DNA of 64,000 nucleotides from Tianweitania sp. UT-5YL-CI-8. GTDB lineage: Bacteria > Pseudomonadota > Alphaproteobacteria > Rhizobiales > Rhizobiaceae. Numbering within the stretch: position 1 is the first letter of the stretch; every line of letters starts with the position of its first letter. The DNA lies in NCBI RefSeq assembly GCF_030010215.1, contig NZ_JASCRR010000011.1, positions 62,001-126,000 on the forward strand, written 5' to 3'. The notes under the pieces are model-generated. The model was given only the letters and a program-made list of their open reading frames with translations, had not been told where the DNA came from and searched no databases. A program made the position numbers and the translations under genes. Shown here one piece after another: positions 27,832-36,240 of this stretch.

Positions 27832-28868
27832 GGCGTCTTGATGGGCACTCCGGAGGATTGCCGGACATGCAGTTCCGGCTTGATGAGTTCCTGCGACAGC
27901 CGCACGGGTCTGCCGTTCAGCTTGTCGAGCAGGGCGCTCGCGGCCCGGCGGCCGACTTCGCGCTGGCCGTTCCAGACGGTGGTCAGAGCCGGCGTAGCAA
28001 TCGCCGCCTCCTCGATGTCGTCATATCCCGTCACCGCGACATCCACGCCGGGAACCAGGCCGGCGCGCGCAATGCCGTTCATCAGGCCGATGGCGACGAG
28101 ATCGTTCCAGCAACAGACGGCGGTGGGCCGGTCCTCGATGGTGAGAAACCGGCCGGCCGCATCGAACCCGGCCTGCTTGGTGCGCGGCCCCGGAATGCGC
28201 CAGGACGGCTTCACCTCGAGGCCCGCCGCGGTCATTGCGTCCAGATAGCCTTGGTAACGGTGCCGTCCGGTGGAAGTCTGGTCGGTGCCACCGACCATGG
28301 CGATCCTGCGATGACCGAGCGAAATCAGATGGTTGGTGGCAAGCGCGGTGCCATAGGCGTCGTCGCCGCGAAACACCGGCACCTCAGCGCCTTCCACCGC
28401 ACGCGCGATCAACACGGCGGGCAGGCCGTTGCGCTCGGCCATGGCGATGTCTTCGGCCGGTGTGCCGATAGCGGGCGACATGATGACGCCGTCGGCGCCG
28501 AGCTGCAGCAGCGTGTCGATGAAGCTGCGCTGCTTTTCCAGATCGTCATAATGGTTCGACAGAAGGAAGGTCTGCCCGCTGCGGTCGAGCTCGGTTTCGA
28601 TGGAGCGCAGGATTTCGGCGAAGAACGGGTTCATGATGTCATGAACGACGACGCCGAGGATGCCGGAACGCGATGTCCGCAGGCTCGCAGCGCGCCGGTT
28701 GTAGATATATCCGATCTCACGGGCGTGGTGCTTGATGCGTTCGCGAGTCTCGTCTGCCACCAGCGGGCTGTCGCGCAGCGCCAGCGACACCGTCGCAGTG
28801 GAAACGCCGAGCGCATCGGCGATGGTAGAAAGCTTGATCTTCTGACCCAGTATGGCCTCCTCCGCCAT
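27828..28868 (-). CDS. LacI family transcriptional regulator
   Basis: 346 residues. The N-terminal helix-turn-helix is KLSTIADALGVSTATVSLALRDSPLVADETRERI, followed by the hinge region IGYIYNRRAASLRTSRSGILG. The ligand domain shows the periplasmic-binding fold with NPFFAEILRSIETELDRSGQTFLL and SLGHRRIAMVGGTDQTSTGRHRYQGY. AAGG precedes ATG 28868. It is co-transcribed with the dehydrogenase gene, and a perfect LacI-type dyad lies just upstream at 28896-28910, arguing for autoregulation. The effector is unknown; sugar-acid ligands are common for such pairs. Confidence 0.93.
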   Translation of the reverse strand: MAEEAILGQKIKLSTIADALGVSTATVSLALRDSPLVADETRERIKHHAREIGYIYNRRAASLRTSRSGILGVVVHDIMNPFFAEILRSIETELDRSGQTFLLSNHYDDLEKQRSFIDTLLQLGADGVIMSPAIGTPAEDIAMAERNGLPAVLIARAVEGAEVPVFRGDDAYGTALATNHLISLGHRRIAMVGGTDQTSTGRHRYQGYLDAMTAAGLEVKPSWRIPGPRTKQAGFDAAGRFLTIEDRPTAVCCWNDLVAIGLMNGIARAGLVPGVDVAVTGYDDIEEAAIATPALTTVWNGQREVGRRAASALLDKLNGRPVRLSQELIKPELHVRQSSGVPIKTP

Positions 28869-28895
28869 CGGGCGCCTTGCCCAGAGCTTAACTTT

Positions 28896-28910
28896 TTTAA
28901 ACCGTTTAAA
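28896..28910. promoter_or_regulatory. Probable operator of the LacI-type regulator
   Basis: Perfect inverted repeat TTTAAAC-C-GTTTAAA, 28 bases before the regulator start. Length, AT-rich arms and central CG step fit LacI-family operators. It also lies between this gene and the DMT permease gene downstream of position 28937, whose stop is at 28938. Confidence 0.7.
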
Positions 28911-28937
28911 AGCGATAGGACAAACCGGGCCGTCAAA

Positions 28938-29906
28938 TCAACGCTTTTTTGCCAGCTCTTCGGTTTCGGCCAGCAGCGCGGCGCGGTTCTGCACGCGCAG
29001 GACGTGTTCGCGGCGCACGATGTAGAGGCCGCTCAGCACGATGATGCCAGCACCGACGACGGTCCACAGATCCGGCAATTGATGGAAGATCAGCCAGCCC
29101 AGCAAAATCATCCAGACCATCTGCAGATAGGGATAAGGCGCCAGCGCGGTGACGGTCGCACGGCGGTAGGCGAGGATGATGAAATAGTGTCCGACACCGC
29201 CGAAGATGCCCAGGCTCGCCAGCAGCACCCAGGCCCAGGCATGCGGCGGAGCCGAGATAGTATAGGGCAAGGCCGGCGCCATCAGCAGCATCGGCGCCAC
29301 GGCGGAACAGAAGATGAGGCTCTCGGTGGTTTCCCTAGCCGACATCTTGCGCGTCATCAGCACATAGATGCTGTAGCTGACCGCAGAGGCCAACGCGCAG
29401 AGATGACCGAGCGAAAAGCTGCCGAAACCGGGCCGGGTGATGACGAGCACGCCGATCAGGCCGACGAGAACGGCCATCCAGCGCCGCCAGCCCGCCCATT
29501 CCCCCAGCAATGGGCCAGCCAGCGCCGTGATGATCATCGGCGCAAAAAAGGCGATCGACATCGTTTCGGCAAGCTGCAACTGCCGCAGCGCGAGGAAATT
29601 GAAGATCGTCGAGCCGAACAGGAAGACCGCGCGAACGATTTGAAGCGGCAGACTTCGGGTCTTGAAAATTCCGAAATTGCTCCAGCCACGAAACATGATG
29701 AACACGAGCACCGCGTGACCGGCAAAGCGGCACCAGGACACGAACACCGCGTCCATTCCCGATAGGACGAGATATTTCGCGCTCGAATCCAGAAATGAAA
29801 ACAACAGCCCGGACGCGAAGATAAAGAGGATCGCGGCGACCGGGGTGGGTTTGTCTTGGGAAATTGCAGTCAACGGCTCGCCATTGGGCGGGAAATTCTG
29901 CGGCAA
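28938..29906 (-). CDS. DMT superfamily transporter (EamA type)
   Basis: 322 residues with ten predicted membrane segments in two EamA halves. The first contains GLLFSFLDSSAKYLVLSGMDAVFVSWCRF and NFLALRQLQLAETMSIAFFAP. The second begins after GFGSFSLGHLCALASAVSYSIYVLMTRK and includes RRATVTALAPYPYLQMVWMILLGWLIF. The charge pattern suits a metabolite exporter or drug/metabolite permease; no substrate can be assigned. It stands alone, 69 bases downstream of the LacI gene's promoter region on the same strand and 58 bases after the MarR-type gene, with which it may be co-transcribed. Confidence 0.9.
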   Translation of the reverse strand: MPQNFPPNGEPLTAISQDKPTPVAAILFIFASGLLFSFLDSSAKYLVLSGMDAVFVSWCRFAGHAVLVFIMFRGWSNFGIFKTRSLPLQIVRAVFLFGSTIFNFLALRQLQLAETMSIAFFAPMIITALAGPLLGEWAGWRRWMAVLVGLIGVLVITRPGFGSFSLGHLCALASAVSYSIYVLMTRKMSARETTESLIFCSAVAPMLLMAPALPYTISAPPHAWAWVLLASLGIFGGVGHYFIILAYRRATVTALAPYPYLQMVWMILLGWLIFHQLPDLWTVVGAGIIVLSGLYIVRREHVLRVQNRAALLAETEELAKKR

Positions 29907-29964
29907 CTTTGGGTGAGTCGCCGCCTTGCCGCAAGGACAAACGGTTAGACCAATCGCTCGGGAG

Positions 29965-30501
29965 CTATTCGGCGGCGGCCTTCACATCCGGTTCCTGCGC
30001 GCCGGCGTCCACCGTTTCGAGCACTTCGGCCAATTCGGGCAAATCGGCCTCGTCGTCGGCATCCGCATAAACGACGTTGGAAAGGTTCGCCTCGATTCGA
30101 TGAAGCAGCTTGGTCAGTTGCTTGATCTCCTTCTTGTCGAGGCCCTTCATCGCCTGCTTCTCGGTCTTGCGCACCGACTTCTCGATGGCGCGGATCGCGT
30201 CGCGGCCGGTCTCGGTCATGAAGATATGCGCCTGGCGCGCGTCCGAACTGGACGCCTTCTTCTCCAGGAAGCCCTGTGCCTGCAGGCGGTTGATGGTCTT
30301 GGTGATGGTCGGCGGACGCACGCCCAACCGTGTCGCCAGTTGACCCGGAGTCTGGCCGTCCTCGACGCTCAGCGCCAGCATGATCTGGTCCTGCCCAGCA
30401 TAGAAGCCATGCGCCAGAAGCCGCGCGGCGAGCGTCGTTCTGGCGAGGCGGGCCACGGAGTGAAGCCGGTTGATGGCGGCGCTTTTGTTCGACTTGGCCA
30501 T
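29965..30501 (-). CDS. MarR family transcriptional regulator
   Basis: 178 residues. The winged-helix core reads GQDQIMLALSVEDGQTPGQLATRLGVRPPTITKTINRLQAQGFLEKKAS, with the wing DARQAHIFMTETGRDAI. An acidic C-terminal extension of about 30 residues (DADDEADLPELAEVLETVDAG) is longer than in MarR itself. ATG 30501 is chosen for its AGAGAGG site; an upstream in-frame start lacks one. It precedes the DMT transporter gene on the same strand with a short gap, and MarR-transporter pairs commonly sense a compound exported by the pump. Confidence 0.88.
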   Translation of the reverse strand: MAKSNKSAAINRLHSVARLARTTLAARLLAHGFYAGQDQIMLALSVEDGQTPGQLATRLGVRPPTITKTINRLQAQGFLEKKASSSDARQAHIFMTETGRDAIRAIEKSVRKTEKQAMKGLDKKEIKQLTKLLHRIEANLSNVVYADADDEADLPELAEVLETVDAGAQEPDVKAAAE

Positions 30502-30682
30502 ATGAACCCTCTCTGGGACAGACCGATCCGACATTCATGGCACAAGCCACGGCCGAAAACATCATAACACGGCGAAGCCCGCTTCATGGTTCCGACATCG
30601 CGCTCTTTGACAGAAGGATGTTACAGCCTAATGACAAGAAATTGCGTCGGCAAACCATATGCTGCGCGGGCTACGCAACGCC

Positions 30683-32071
30683 TCAGACCTCGTGCAGGTA
30701 AAGGTGGTAGTCCAACTCGCTGACCGTGCGGGCAACCCGCAGATATTCCGCATGCTTGATCTCGGTGAAGGTGCGGTGCAGGTCTTCGCCCAGCGCCTGC
30801 TTGAGAAACTCAGACGCCTTCGCGGCCTCGATGGCGCTGCGCCAGTCGGACGGCATCGGCGTCCCTGTCGACGCGGTTTGCTCATAGCCGTTTCCGGTCG
30901 TCTCCGGGCCGGGATCAAGCTGTTCCCCCAATCCTTTGGCGATGCCGGCAAGCACGGTTGCGGCGACGAGATAAGGGTTGGCGTCGACGCCCGAGGGGCG
31001 ATGTTCGAGGCGGCGGTTCTTGGCATCGCCCGCCGGCACGCGCAAGGCAACCGAGCGGTTGTTGACGCCCCAGGTGGGTGCTATCGGCGCATAGGATTGG
31101 GACACGAAGCGCCGCCAGGAATTGGCGTGCGGTGCGAACACCAGCATGGATTCAGCCATGGTGGCAGCCAGCCCGCCCAGCGCATGCAGCAGCCGTGGCG
31201 ACCATTCCCCCTCTTTGGCCTCGCTGAAGACGTTGCGGCCCTCATCGTCCGACAGCGAGACATGCAGATGCATGCCCGAACCGGCATAACGTTCGATCGG
31301 CTTGGCCATGAAACATGCGGTGACGCCATGCCGGCGCGCCGCCATGCGCACGATGCGCTTGAGCAGCACCAGATCGTCGGCCGCCCGCATGATGTCCTTG
31401 CGGTAGTGCAACGTCAGCTCATACTGGCCCGGCGCATATTCGGAGATCACCGTCTCGGCCGGAATGTCCTGAGCTTTCGCCGCCGCATAGATGTCGGAAA
31501 ACAGCGGTTCCATGCCGTGCAGATGGTCGACGGAATAGACCTCCGTCTTGCCGCTGCGGCGTCCGTCCAGAACAGCCCGCGCAGGCTGCACCTTGCCGTC
31601 GGCGTCGCGGTCGTTGGACAACAGGAAGAATTCCAGCTCGAAGGCACCCGCCGGATGCAGCCCTTTTTCGGCCAGGCGGTCGACCTGCCGCCGCAGCGCA
31701 AGGCGCGGGTCGGAGGTCATCGGCGCACCGTCGAGATGGTACATCGACATCAGCACCTGACCGCGCGGTGGAAGGGTGCCAAAAAGCGGTTTGAGGGTGC
31801 CCGGAATGGGCCATGCGCGCAGATCGCCATCCCCTGAATCCCAGATCAACCCCGTCTCGTGCACGTCTTCGCCAGTGATATCGAGGCCCAGGATCGAGAT
31901 CGGCAGATGCCGCCCGCCCTCGTAGAAACCCAGCAATTCGTGGCGGCGGATGATCTTGCCCCGTCCGATGCCGTTGACGTCGGTCAGAACGATGTCGATC
32001 GCTTCGATTTCGGGGTGGGCGTCGAGGAAGGCCTTGGCTTCCTCGACGTTCGAGCCGGAGGGTGAGGTCAT
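30683..32071 (-). CDS. Glutamine synthetase family ligase (gamma-glutamylpolyamine/amine synthetase-like)
   Basis: 462 residues. The GS catalytic domain shows PAGAFELEFFLLSND (metal-binding glutamates), YELTLHYRKDIMRAADDLVLLKR, GSGMHLHVSLSDDEGRN (ATP/metal loop) and the late NRSVALRVPAGDAKNRRLEHRPSGVDANPYLVAATVLAG. This last block marks the GlnT/PuuA-like group rather than GlnA, so glutamylation of an amine is more likely than ammonia assimilation. The ATG at 32071 follows GAGACG; a GTG at 32104 overlapping the upstream gene is an alternative. It is paired with the class III aminotransferase 29 bases upstream. Confidence 0.9.
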   Translation of the reverse strand: MTSPSGSNVEEAKAFLDAHPEIEAIDIVLTDVNGIGRGKIIRRHELLGFYEGGRHLPISILGLDITGEDVHETGLIWDSGDGDLRAWPIPGTLKPLFGTLPPRGQVLMSMYHLDGAPMTSDPRLALRRQVDRLAEKGLHPAGAFELEFFLLSNDRDADGKVQPARAVLDGRRSGKTEVYSVDHLHGMEPLFSDIYAAAKAQDIPAETVISEYAPGQYELTLHYRKDIMRAADDLVLLKRIVRMAARRHGVTACFMAKPIERYAGSGMHLHVSLSDDEGRNVFSEAKEGEWSPRLLHALGGLAATMAESMLVFAPHANSWRRFVSQSYAPIAPTWGVNNRSVALRVPAGDAKNRRLEHRPSGVDANPYLVAATVLAGIAKGLGEQLDPGPETTGNGYEQTASTGTPMPSDWRSAIEAAKASEFLKQALGEDLHRTFTEIKHAEYLRVARTVSELDYHLYLHEV

Positions 32072-32100
32072 GATGCGTCTCGGTTGGTCACCCGCTTGTC

Positions 32101-33468
32101 TCACGCCGTAAGGCCTTGAGCAATATCGCCAAAGGCCGAGACGAGACGGTCGACCTGCCGTGCCGTGGTGGCCGGCGAAACCAGCATCATGTTGTGGAAC
32201 GGCGCGATCAGCACACCGCGATTGACCAGCGCGACATGAAGTGCTGCCTCCAGACGGGAAGCATGGGCGGCTTCCGCCTCACCGCCATTGCGCAGCGGCC
32301 CCGGAGCGCAGATGAACTCGACGCGGGCGCCGACCCGCGCGACGTGCCACGACAGTCCGTTTGCCGCAATCGCTTGGGAAAGGCCAGCCTGCAGCCGCTC
32401 CGCCAACTTGTCCATATGGGCGTAGTTCTCGGCCGTCATCACCTCCGTTAGCGTCGCCTTCATGGCCGCGAATTGCAGCGGGTTGGCCGACAGGGTGGTG
32501 CCCATGCCGGAGTAACCCGGCTCCTTCGTGCGGTTGTAAGCCTGGTAGCGGTCGGCGACCGCCTCGCTCATGCCCCAGATGCTGGCAGGCACGCCGCCGG
32601 CAACGGGTTTGCCGAGCACGAACAGGTCGGGCTCCAGCCCATGCACGCGGGTATAGCCGCCGAGCCCGGTCGAAACGGTATGCGTCTCATCGATCAGAAG
32701 CAGCGTGCCTGCCTTGCGGGTCAATGCGCGCAGGGCATCGTGAAAACCCGGATCGGGCAGCACCATGCAGGAATTGGTCAGCACTGGCTCGGTGATGACG
32801 CAGGCGACGTCGCCATGAGCGAGTTCCGCTTCAAGCGCTGCCGGATCGTTGAACTCGACGATGCGGGTACGCTGGGTGAGATCGCGGAACTCGCCGGCCA
32901 GGCCGGGGCGATTGACCTGCTTGCCGCCGCTGAGCCGTACCATCGTTTCGTCGACGGCGCCGTGATAGCAGCCGTTGAAGACCAGGATTTTGTCGCGCCC
33001 AGTGACGGCGCGGGCGACGCGCAGCGCAAAGCGATTGGCGTCGCTGGCGGTGGTGGCGATCTGCCAATGCGGCAGGCCGAACATGTCCTGAAGCAGGAGG
33101 CCGAGTTCGAGCGCATCTACCGATGGGAGCATATAAGTGAGCCCGCGTCCGGCTTGGCGGCGAATGGCGCGTGCCACTGGCGCCGGCGAATGGCCGAACA
33201 TCGAGCCGGTGTCGCCAAGGCAGAAATCGTCGAGCCTGATGCCGTCTATATCGGTGAGGGCAGCGCCTCGCGCCGTCTCGACCACGATGGGGAACGGCGT
33301 CGGCCAGTCGGTCATCCAGTGCATCGGTACGCCACCGAAAAAGCCTGGCACCCCGTTGCCGATGGCAGCTTCCGACTTAGGTCGTGCGCGGCGGAATACA
33401 GCGCTTTCGCTCGCGTGAAGCGCTGCGATGCGGTCCAGCGCGATGCCGCCTTCGGTCGATGCCGTCAT
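32101..33468 (-). CDS. Class III PLP-dependent aminotransferase (glutamate-1-semialdehyde aminomutase-like)
   Basis: 455 residues. Features: FCLGDTGSMFGHSPAPVARAI near the N-terminus, NGCYHGAVDETMVRLSGG (Tyr-His stacking on the cofactor), LLLIDETHTVSTGLGG with the pyridine-binding Asp, and LFVLGKPVAGGVPASIWG with the cofactor Lys. MGTTLSANPLQFAAMKATL is the GSA-aminomutase-type loop, although GSA function itself is unlikely because the N-terminus differs and the partner is a GS-like ligase. The pair is likely to handle an amine or amino acid: transaminating it and glutamylating it. Substrate unknown. Confidence 0.9.
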   Translation of the reverse strand: MTASTEGGIALDRIAALHASESAVFRRARPKSEAAIGNGVPGFFGGVPMHWMTDWPTPFPIVVETARGAALTDIDGIRLDDFCLGDTGSMFGHSPAPVARAIRRQAGRGLTYMLPSVDALELGLLLQDMFGLPHWQIATTASDANRFALRVARAVTGRDKILVFNGCYHGAVDETMVRLSGGKQVNRPGLAGEFRDLTQRTRIVEFNDPAALEAELAHGDVACVITEPVLTNSCMVLPDPGFHDALRALTRKAGTLLLIDETHTVSTGLGGYTRVHGLEPDLFVLGKPVAGGVPASIWGMSEAVADRYQAYNRTKEPGYSGMGTTLSANPLQFAAMKATLTEVMTAENYAHMDKLAERLQAGLSQAIAANGLSWHVARVGARVEFICAPGPLRNGGEAEAAHASRLEAALHVALVNRGVLIAPFHNMMLVSPATTARQVDRLVSAFGDIAQGLTA

Positions 33469-33496
33469 GATGCTTTAACCCCCGCGCTCTACGGCG

Positions 33497-33540
33497 CCCC
33501 CTCTGTCCTGCCGGACATCACTCCCACGGGTGGGGAGATT
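33497..33540. repeat. Half copy of the type A palindromic repeat
   Basis: CCCCTCTGTCCTGCCGGAC followed by a degraded ACTCCCACGGGTGGGGAG hairpin. This is one arm of the type A element without its inverted partner, upstream of the aminotransferase gene. Confidence 0.75.
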
Positions 33541-33582
33541 ACGCCGTCATCGCGTCGTTCGCCAGGCAAGTAACCCCGACAA

Positions 33583-34557
33583 TCACGCCGAGATATCGAT
33601 GACACCGCAATCGCCGGTCGCCGAACCGAAGGCGATGCGGCGTTCTTCGCGGTCCCAGCTCATGGCGGTGACCGCGCCCTTGCCGGCGCGGCGCAGGACG
33701 ACTTCCTTGGCGTCGCCGAACCGCACGGCCAGGATCATGCCGTCGTCATAGCCCACCGCCACGATCTCCTGGCTGGGGTGGCAGGCAACGCAGGTGACCA
33801 TGGAGTTGCCGCGCGTGCCGAGCTCGAGCGGTGCCTTGCCCATCGGGCCGTCCTTGGCCGAAAATGGCCAGACGATAGCCGCCGGCGCTCCCGAGCTTGC
33901 CAGCCACTTGCCCTTGACGCTCCACGACAGGCTTTTGACCTTGGCGGGATAGCCGGTCATGCGCATGTGCTTGCCGTCGGCCAGCTTCCAGCCATGCAGC
34001 GCGTTTTCCTGCATGGTCGTGACGACGAAGTTGCCGTCGGGCGAGAATGTGATGCCGGTATGCGCGCCGGCCCATTCCAGCTCGACCGGCTTGCCCTCGG
34101 CAGCGGGGAAATGCAGCGTCGCGCCATTGTAGCGGGCAGCGCCGATGCGCATGCCCTTGGGCGAGAAGGCGACGCCCTCGACCGAGCGCGGATGAGCGAT
34201 TTCCTTCACCTTGCCATCGGCAAACCGCACATAGGCGTTGCGCCCAGAGGCAAAGGCGACCGAGCCCTGTGGACCGGCGGCAACGCTTGTGACCCATTTG
34301 CGGCCGATCTCGGCGAGCTGTTCGGACGCACCGCCAGCGCCAACTGCGAGAACCTTGCCGTCTTCGCCACCGGTGATCAGCCGCCCTTTGGCGGCGTCAT
34401 AGGCGGTGGCCAAAAGCCCGTCATGCAGCTCGCTCCATTTGTGGCCGTTGTCGAGCCGATGAACCACGCCGTCGGCCAGCGCGAAATAGGGCACATCGGC
34501 GATGAAGGCGGTCGCCAGGCAATGGCTGTCGAGATCAAGCGGGGCGACTGTGGGCAT
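33583..34557 (-). CDS. WD40 repeat protein
   Basis: 324 residues organised as about seven beta-propeller blades. Typical blade ends are seen as AYDAAKGRLITGGEDGKVLAV, GVAFSPKGMRIGAARYNGATLHF, GITFSPDGNFVVTTMQENALHGWKL, SLSWSVKGKWLASSGAPAAIVWPF, CHPSQEIVAVGYDDGMILAV and AMSWDREERRIAFGSATGDCGVI. It probably acts as a cytoplasmic scaffold, as there is no signal peptide. ATG 34557 lies inside the end of the upstream Imm45-like gene (23-base overlap), and a CobW GTPase gene precedes that. The conserved neighbourhood suggests a role linked to metal handling, but nothing in the propeller itself reveals it. Confidence 0.88.
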   Translation of the reverse strand: MPTVAPLDLDSHCLATAFIADVPYFALADGVVHRLDNGHKWSELHDGLLATAYDAAKGRLITGGEDGKVLAVGAGGASEQLAEIGRKWVTSVAAGPQGSVAFASGRNAYVRFADGKVKEIAHPRSVEGVAFSPKGMRIGAARYNGATLHFPAAEGKPVELEWAGAHTGITFSPDGNFVVTTMQENALHGWKLADGKHMRMTGYPAKVKSLSWSVKGKWLASSGAPAAIVWPFSAKDGPMGKAPLELGTRGNSMVTCVACHPSQEIVAVGYDDGMILAVRFGDAKEVVLRRAGKGAVTAMSWDREERRIAFGSATGDCGVIDISA

Positions 34558-34900
34558 GTTCGATTTCCGTAAGCGTTCTCTGGTCCCAGCCAAGCACGCG
34601 GGCGCCTTGGATGGGAATGGGGCCGGGATGATAGCTGTAGGTGAACCACCGATCCCAGTTTGCGCGCAACCACCTAGCATCGATTCCGCCGCCCGTCCCC
34701 CGGCTTTCGAGGGGCAGGAGAGCGAAGACGAGACCGGACTTGTAGCCGGAAGCCACCATCAGCCCGAGCCCGGAGCCATCGCGATTGGCGTCGTATACCA
34801 GAAGATCGACCGGATCGGAGTCCGGCCCGAGGTCGTAATTGCGCGGCAGGCGCAGGATGTCGCCAAGCGTGAGTTCGGCGATGTCCTGCAGTGCCGGCAA
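34535..34900 (-). CDS. Imm45-like small protein between CobW and WD40 genes
   Basis: 121 residues, soluble. DILRLPRNYDLGPDSDPVDLLVYD, LGLMVASGYKSGLVFALLP and IDARWLRANWDRWF resemble the Imm45 family as I remember it (GxxxxWLxxNWxxW with a preceding SGYKxGL block); this is recall, not a search. The frame opens at a TTG just after the CobW stop and overlaps the WD40 start, so it is tightly coupled to both. No toxin gene is nearby, so an immunity role is doubtful here and the fold may be used for something else. Confidence 0.7.
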   Translation of the reverse strand: MPALQDIAELTLGDILRLPRNYDLGPDSDPVDLLVYDANRDGSGLGLMVASGYKSGLVFALLPLESRGTGGGIDARWLRANWDRWFTYSYHPGPIPIQGARVLGWDQRTLTEIEHAHSRPA

Positions 34901-34903
34901 ACG

Positions 34904-36010
34904 TCAGCCCGCCTGGCAGGCGAGAAAGCTGCGCTCCAGGCGTTCGCGGTCGAGTTCGCGTCCGATGAAGACCAGCCGGCTCTCGTGCTTCTCGCCGTCC
35001 TTCCAGGCGCGCTGGTGATCGCCCTCGATAATCATGTGCACGCCCTGGATGACGTAGCGCTCGGGGTCGTCCTTGAAGGCGATGATGCCCTTGAGCCGCA
35101 GGATGTTCGGCCCCTCCATCTGGGTGATCTTCTCGATCCAGGGGAAGAACTTCTTGGAATCCATCTCGCCGCCGCGCAGCGACACCGACTGCACCGTCAC
35201 GTCATGGATCGCCGACGGGGCGTGGTCATGGTGCCCGTGGTCATGGTGGTCGTGACCATGATCGTGCCCATGGTCATGATGGTGATGATCGTGACCGTGA
35301 TGATGGTGATCATGGTCGCAATCGGGGCCGCAGGCATGATCGTGGCCGTGGTCGTCGGCATCGAGGAAATGCGGGTCGTTTTCCAAAGCGCGCTTGAGGT
35401 CGAAGGCGCCGCGATCGAGCACCTCGGTCAGATCGACGCCCGAGCGGGTGGTGCGATGGATCTTGGCCGTCGGGTTGATGGCGCGGATGGCGGCTTCCAC
35501 GTTGCGCAACTCGTCCGGGGTCACCAGATCGGTCTTGTTGAGCACGACGACATCGGCAAAGGCTATCTGGTCCTCGGCCTCGCGGCTGTCCTTGAGCCGC
35601 AACGGCAGGTGCTTGGCGTCGACCAGGGCAACCACCGCGTCGAGCTTGGTCTTGGAGCGGACATCGTCGTCCATGAAGAAGGTCTGCGCGACCGGCACAG
35701 GATCGGCCAGGCCGGTGGTCTCGACGACTATGGCGTCGAAGCGGCCGGGACGACGCATCAAGCCTTCGACAACGCGGATCAGGTCGCCGCGCACGGTGCA
35801 GCAGACGCAGCCATTGTTCATCTCGTAGATTTCCTCGTCGGACTCCACGATCAGGTCGTTGTCGATGCCGATTTCGCCGAACTCGTTGACGATGACGGCG
35901 TAACGCTTGCCATGGTTTTCGGAGAGGATGCGGTTGAGCAGCGTTGTTTTGCCGGAGCCGAGATAACCGGTCAGCACGGTTACCGGGATTTGCGTCTGAG
36001 CGTCTGTCAT
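34904..36010 (-). CDS. CobW/ZigA family GTPase (zinc metallochaperone type) with His-rich insert
   Basis: 368 residues. The P-loop is [17 protein letters not shown], the metal motif is [13 protein letters not shown] (CxCC), followed by [11 protein letters not shown] and the NKTD guanine motif. Between the GTPase and the CobW C-terminal domain is a long run of His/Asp/Gly, about 45 residues, over half His, encoded from roughly 35215 to 35355. The C-terminal domain has [26 protein letters not shown]. Members deliver zinc to enzymes under zinc shortage. ATG 36010 has a GAGG site. No Zur-type dyad was seen upstream. It heads the CobW-Imm45-WD40 operon. Confidence 0.92.
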   Translation of the reverse strand: MTDAQTQIPVTVLTGYLGSGKTTLLNRILSENHGKRYAVIVNEFGEIGIDNDLIVESDEEIYEMNNGCVCCTVRGDLIRVVEGLMRRPGRFDAIVVETTGLADPVPVAQTFFMDDDVRSKTKLDAVVALVDAKHLPLRLKDSREAEDQIAFADVVVLNKTDLVTPDELRNVEAAIRAINPTAKIHRTTRSGVDLTEVLDRGAFDLKRALENDPHFLDADDHGHDHACGPDCDHDHHHHGHDHHHHDHGHDHGHDHHDHGHHDHAPSAIHDVTVQSVSLRGGEMDSKKFFPWIEKITQMEGPNILRLKGIIAFKDDPERYVIQGVHMIIEGDHQRAWKDGEKHESRLVFIGRELDRERLERSFLACQAG

Positions 36011-36101
36011 GATGGCCTCATGAGGGAAATTGTCGCCCCCATATAAGATGTCCATCGGCTTTTTGCACCCCGCAATAGCTTAGCGCAGTACGTCATTTAA
36101 T

Positions 36102-36225
36102 CCCCCTCACCCGCCTCCGCTTCGCTCGGCGACCCTCTCCCCGAGGGGAGAGGGGAGCGACCGACGCCGCGCCAGTCCCTTCTCCCCAGCGGGGAGAAGG
36201 TGGCCCGAAGGGCCGGATGAGGGGG
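36102..36225. repeat. Palindromic intergenic repeat, type B copy 1
   Basis: Begins CCCCCTCACCCGCCTCCGC and ends GGGCCGGATGAGGGGG. It contains the hairpins CTCTCCCCGAGGGGAGAG and CTTCTCCCCAGCGGGGAGAAG. It lies between the CobW gene start region and the glycerate kinase stop. Confidence 0.88.
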
Positions 36226-36240
36226 CGGAACACAAAGCTG

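Noticed and set aside
34535-34900. Toxin-immunity locus
   Set aside because: Only an Imm45-like fold is present; no toxin or polymorphic-toxin repeats nearby, and the gene is embedded in a CobW-WD40 operon.
34502-36046. Long plus-strand frame opposite the CobW gene
   Set aside because: It is the mirror of the His-rich coding region (Met/Val repeats in the reverse reading); no ribosome site or family features.
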